Below are positions 62,231-64,000 of a stretch of DNA of 64,000 bases, piece after piece; positions within the stretch are counted from its first letter, which is position 1, and every line of letters begins with the position of its first letter. Source of the stretch: Stenopsyche tienmushanensis (Eukaryota; Arthropoda; Insecta; Trichoptera; Stenopsychidae). The notes below the pieces were generated by a model. It saw only the letters and a list, made by a program, of their open reading frames with translations. It did no database searches and was not told the origin of the DNA. The position numbers and the translations under genes were made by a program. The stretch lies in NCBI GenBank assembly GCA_008973525.1, contig WACJ01000073.1:1-64000 (forward strand). The letters are read 5' to 3'.

Positions 62231-64000
62231 TCCGCGGACCTCTTTTTGAGCAATTTTTTTTCGCGGACCCCATCCCAATATTTTGCATCATTCTCGGAGG
62301 CTTTATTTTCGCGGACCCCACTTTAAGAATGGATGATATAGCGAGTTAGATCCTGACCCCTGAATTTGTAATAATCCTTGTTTATCAAGTAAGAAATCGA
62401 TTTTCAGATTTGTATGGTAACCCTTAAAGGGAGCTTTAACAAATTGGGGGATCAATCGTCTTCAATATGAGGCTTATGTTAAGATTGACATATGATTTGG
62501 ATTATATGTATGTGGTTCTTGTTATATTATAGAAAGGACTATTTGAAAGCGTATGGCTGTGTTAAGCAACGAATAGAAATAAAAATGGGATAAATTGAGT
62601 TTTAAATTTATGCCAGAGTAATGAAACGCCTTCCTTCAAATGCAAATCGTACAATAGACATCCCGTCCGTAAAGGCGTTGGCATTCGACTGCAACGCTGA
62701 ATTCCAGCCTTTTTCCAAGAATGATTGATTGCCCTATTGATTAAGACATTCATTCATCTATATACATTGTATAAACAGAACGAGCCGTTGAGAGCAAATG
62801 ATCTCCTTTCAGACTCACCAGATGAGCTGGTCCATTTATCTTAACTAATGGAAGACATTCAACGTTTTTCCACATGATGAACGTTCAATAATAACACAGA
62901 TTATCCCTGGCTCACCTCCGTCTTATGTAATCCGGATCGACTATTCAATGTCGCATAATCAGTCTGAGCGCTTTACAGCCGCACCACCGCAGTGTTTGTC
63001 CAACGTTTCGATAACAAACCACCCGCATCGACCAGAATTTGTAATGGTTTATTGCCAGGCCTGTGCAATCAATCATTTGGCATTTCAACCTAATCGCCAT
63101 TCAATACTGTAAGAAGATAATTATAAATATTTTAATTGAAAATAAACAATATATGATACGCATTATAATAAAGGCAGCAGTATTTCCCAATCGCTACCAA
63201 TATGAAAACGCTTTGATATATTGAGCAATTATCGAAAAATAGTTTGGCCCGATCGAAATCGTTTTCCATAGCAAAAAATATTATAGTAACTCGTTCTGTA
63301 TTCATAGATTATTGACCCTTTGCGTATCGTTTTTTTTGTGGTGAATTATTTATACAGTCAACCTTCCACGAATTGATTAATTCAAGACCGTTGAAATTGT
63401 AAGTGCTTCAGACTTTTCAATAGCAAATCATCTAAGAACTATTCAATATCATATTTTGAAACATCCATGCGACGTACGCCCATCCTATATTACGAATATT
63501 TTTAACAGAATTCTGATAAAAATGAGATAAAGCAAAAAGTCATGATAATTTTTCAAGACCCAAAAATATTTCTTCAACCATAGGGTTTTATTAAAAATCC
63601 AATTCTAAGTACTTTCTTGCGTTTTTGGTTAATTCATGGGCGTAATATCAGATGAATCAGCTGTACATTGGAAAGCTTGTAAATCAAGCATCCTGATTTT
63701 ATCCTGTATTATCCAGAACAGACAACATATGATGTATTTATAATGAAGGGAATTGTGTAGAAAAATAAGATATGTACTCCATTTGCATTTTTATATATCA
63801 CTAATAAATTTTGCAGCAAAAAACGCAGTCAAAATAATTTATTTTCGCTTTATCTTATATAAAACATTTGATAGCTGATGGTTTACAAGAAATTGATTAA
63901 ATTCTAAGGACATAAGAGTTATTCCATTAGCAAGATGATAAAATTAGAATATCTTGGACGCTTAATGCATGCTTTAAAATACAGGATTAACTAGATTTTC
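62231..64000. other. AT-rich sequence
   Basis: CGCGGACCCCA appears twice (near 62262 and 62312), possibly a DNA-transposon subterminal repeat, and a family-E trace lies at 63354. Nothing else recognised. Confidence 0.4.

Noticed and set aside
1..64000. CRISPR arrays, operons, rRNA, known microRNAs (let-7, bantam, miR-1 seeds)
   Set aside because: Looked for and not seen; direct repeats here are dispersed TEs, not regularly spaced.

Overview
This window looks like 64 kb of an insect nuclear genome: AT-rich, CpG not depleted, no prokaryotic gene structure, and almost entirely intron filled with transposable-element (TE) debris. Evidence for an insect: one spliced exon matching an insect-type outspread/MPRIP PH domain, mariner, pogo, piggyBac-like and hAT elements, a tRNA-derived SINE, and a short (TTAGG)4 array, the ancestral insect telomere motif (absent from flies). 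I cannot fix the order.

The only host gene I can support is on the + strand. A 66-nt exon at 35722-35787 has a textbook acceptor (CTAAT branch motif, long pyrimidine tract, CAG) and donor (GTAAGT). It encodes 22 residues of the N-terminal half of a PH domain typical of outspread (osp; vertebrate MPRIP). No second osp exon was recognised, so most of the window is read as two very large osp introns, at least about 35.7 kb upstream and 28.2 kb downstream. Drosophila osp also has huge introns, one of which hosts Adh. A possible nested minus-strand gene, 11283-11939, is a single reading frame of about 219 codons with one internal stop. I do not recognise it.

Layout: 0-6.9 kb is AT-rich with one degraded MITE. 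At 6.9-8.4 kb an internally deleted mariner, a TIR element and a piggyBac-like TTAA MITE (family B) lie side by side. At 10.5-17.4 kb are a piggyBac-like end, the unrecognised minus-strand frame, a mariner remnant and 21-bp palindromes. At 18-24.7 kb are mostly unique, CpG-containing sequences (possible regulatory DNA) with one copy each of families A, C and B. At 24.9-26.4 kb a LINE fragment precedes a deleted mariner that carries a complete solo LTR with a GTAC duplication. At 28.6-32.2 kb two hAT-like elements contain other elements nested inside. At 34.4-37.4 kb lie a pogo-like element, the osp exon and a Tigger-like transposase relic. At 38-51.5 kb are repeat families A, B, D, G and I, a SINE with perfect target-site duplications and a 205-bp hAT MITE with a perfect 8-bp duplication. 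At 53.9-62.2 kb are more copies of B, pogo, G, I and C and the TTAGG array. The last 1.7 kb shows nothing recognisable.

TE families are given local letters (A-I) because no database was available. Nearly all recognisable transposase remnants lie on the strand opposite osp, as expected if sense-oriented coding and polyadenylation signals are selected against in introns. I found no CRISPR, operon or novel defence-like system. The points most worth following are the unrecognised nested frame, the unclassified same-orientation repeat A, the paired 21-bp palindromes and the layered nested insertions.
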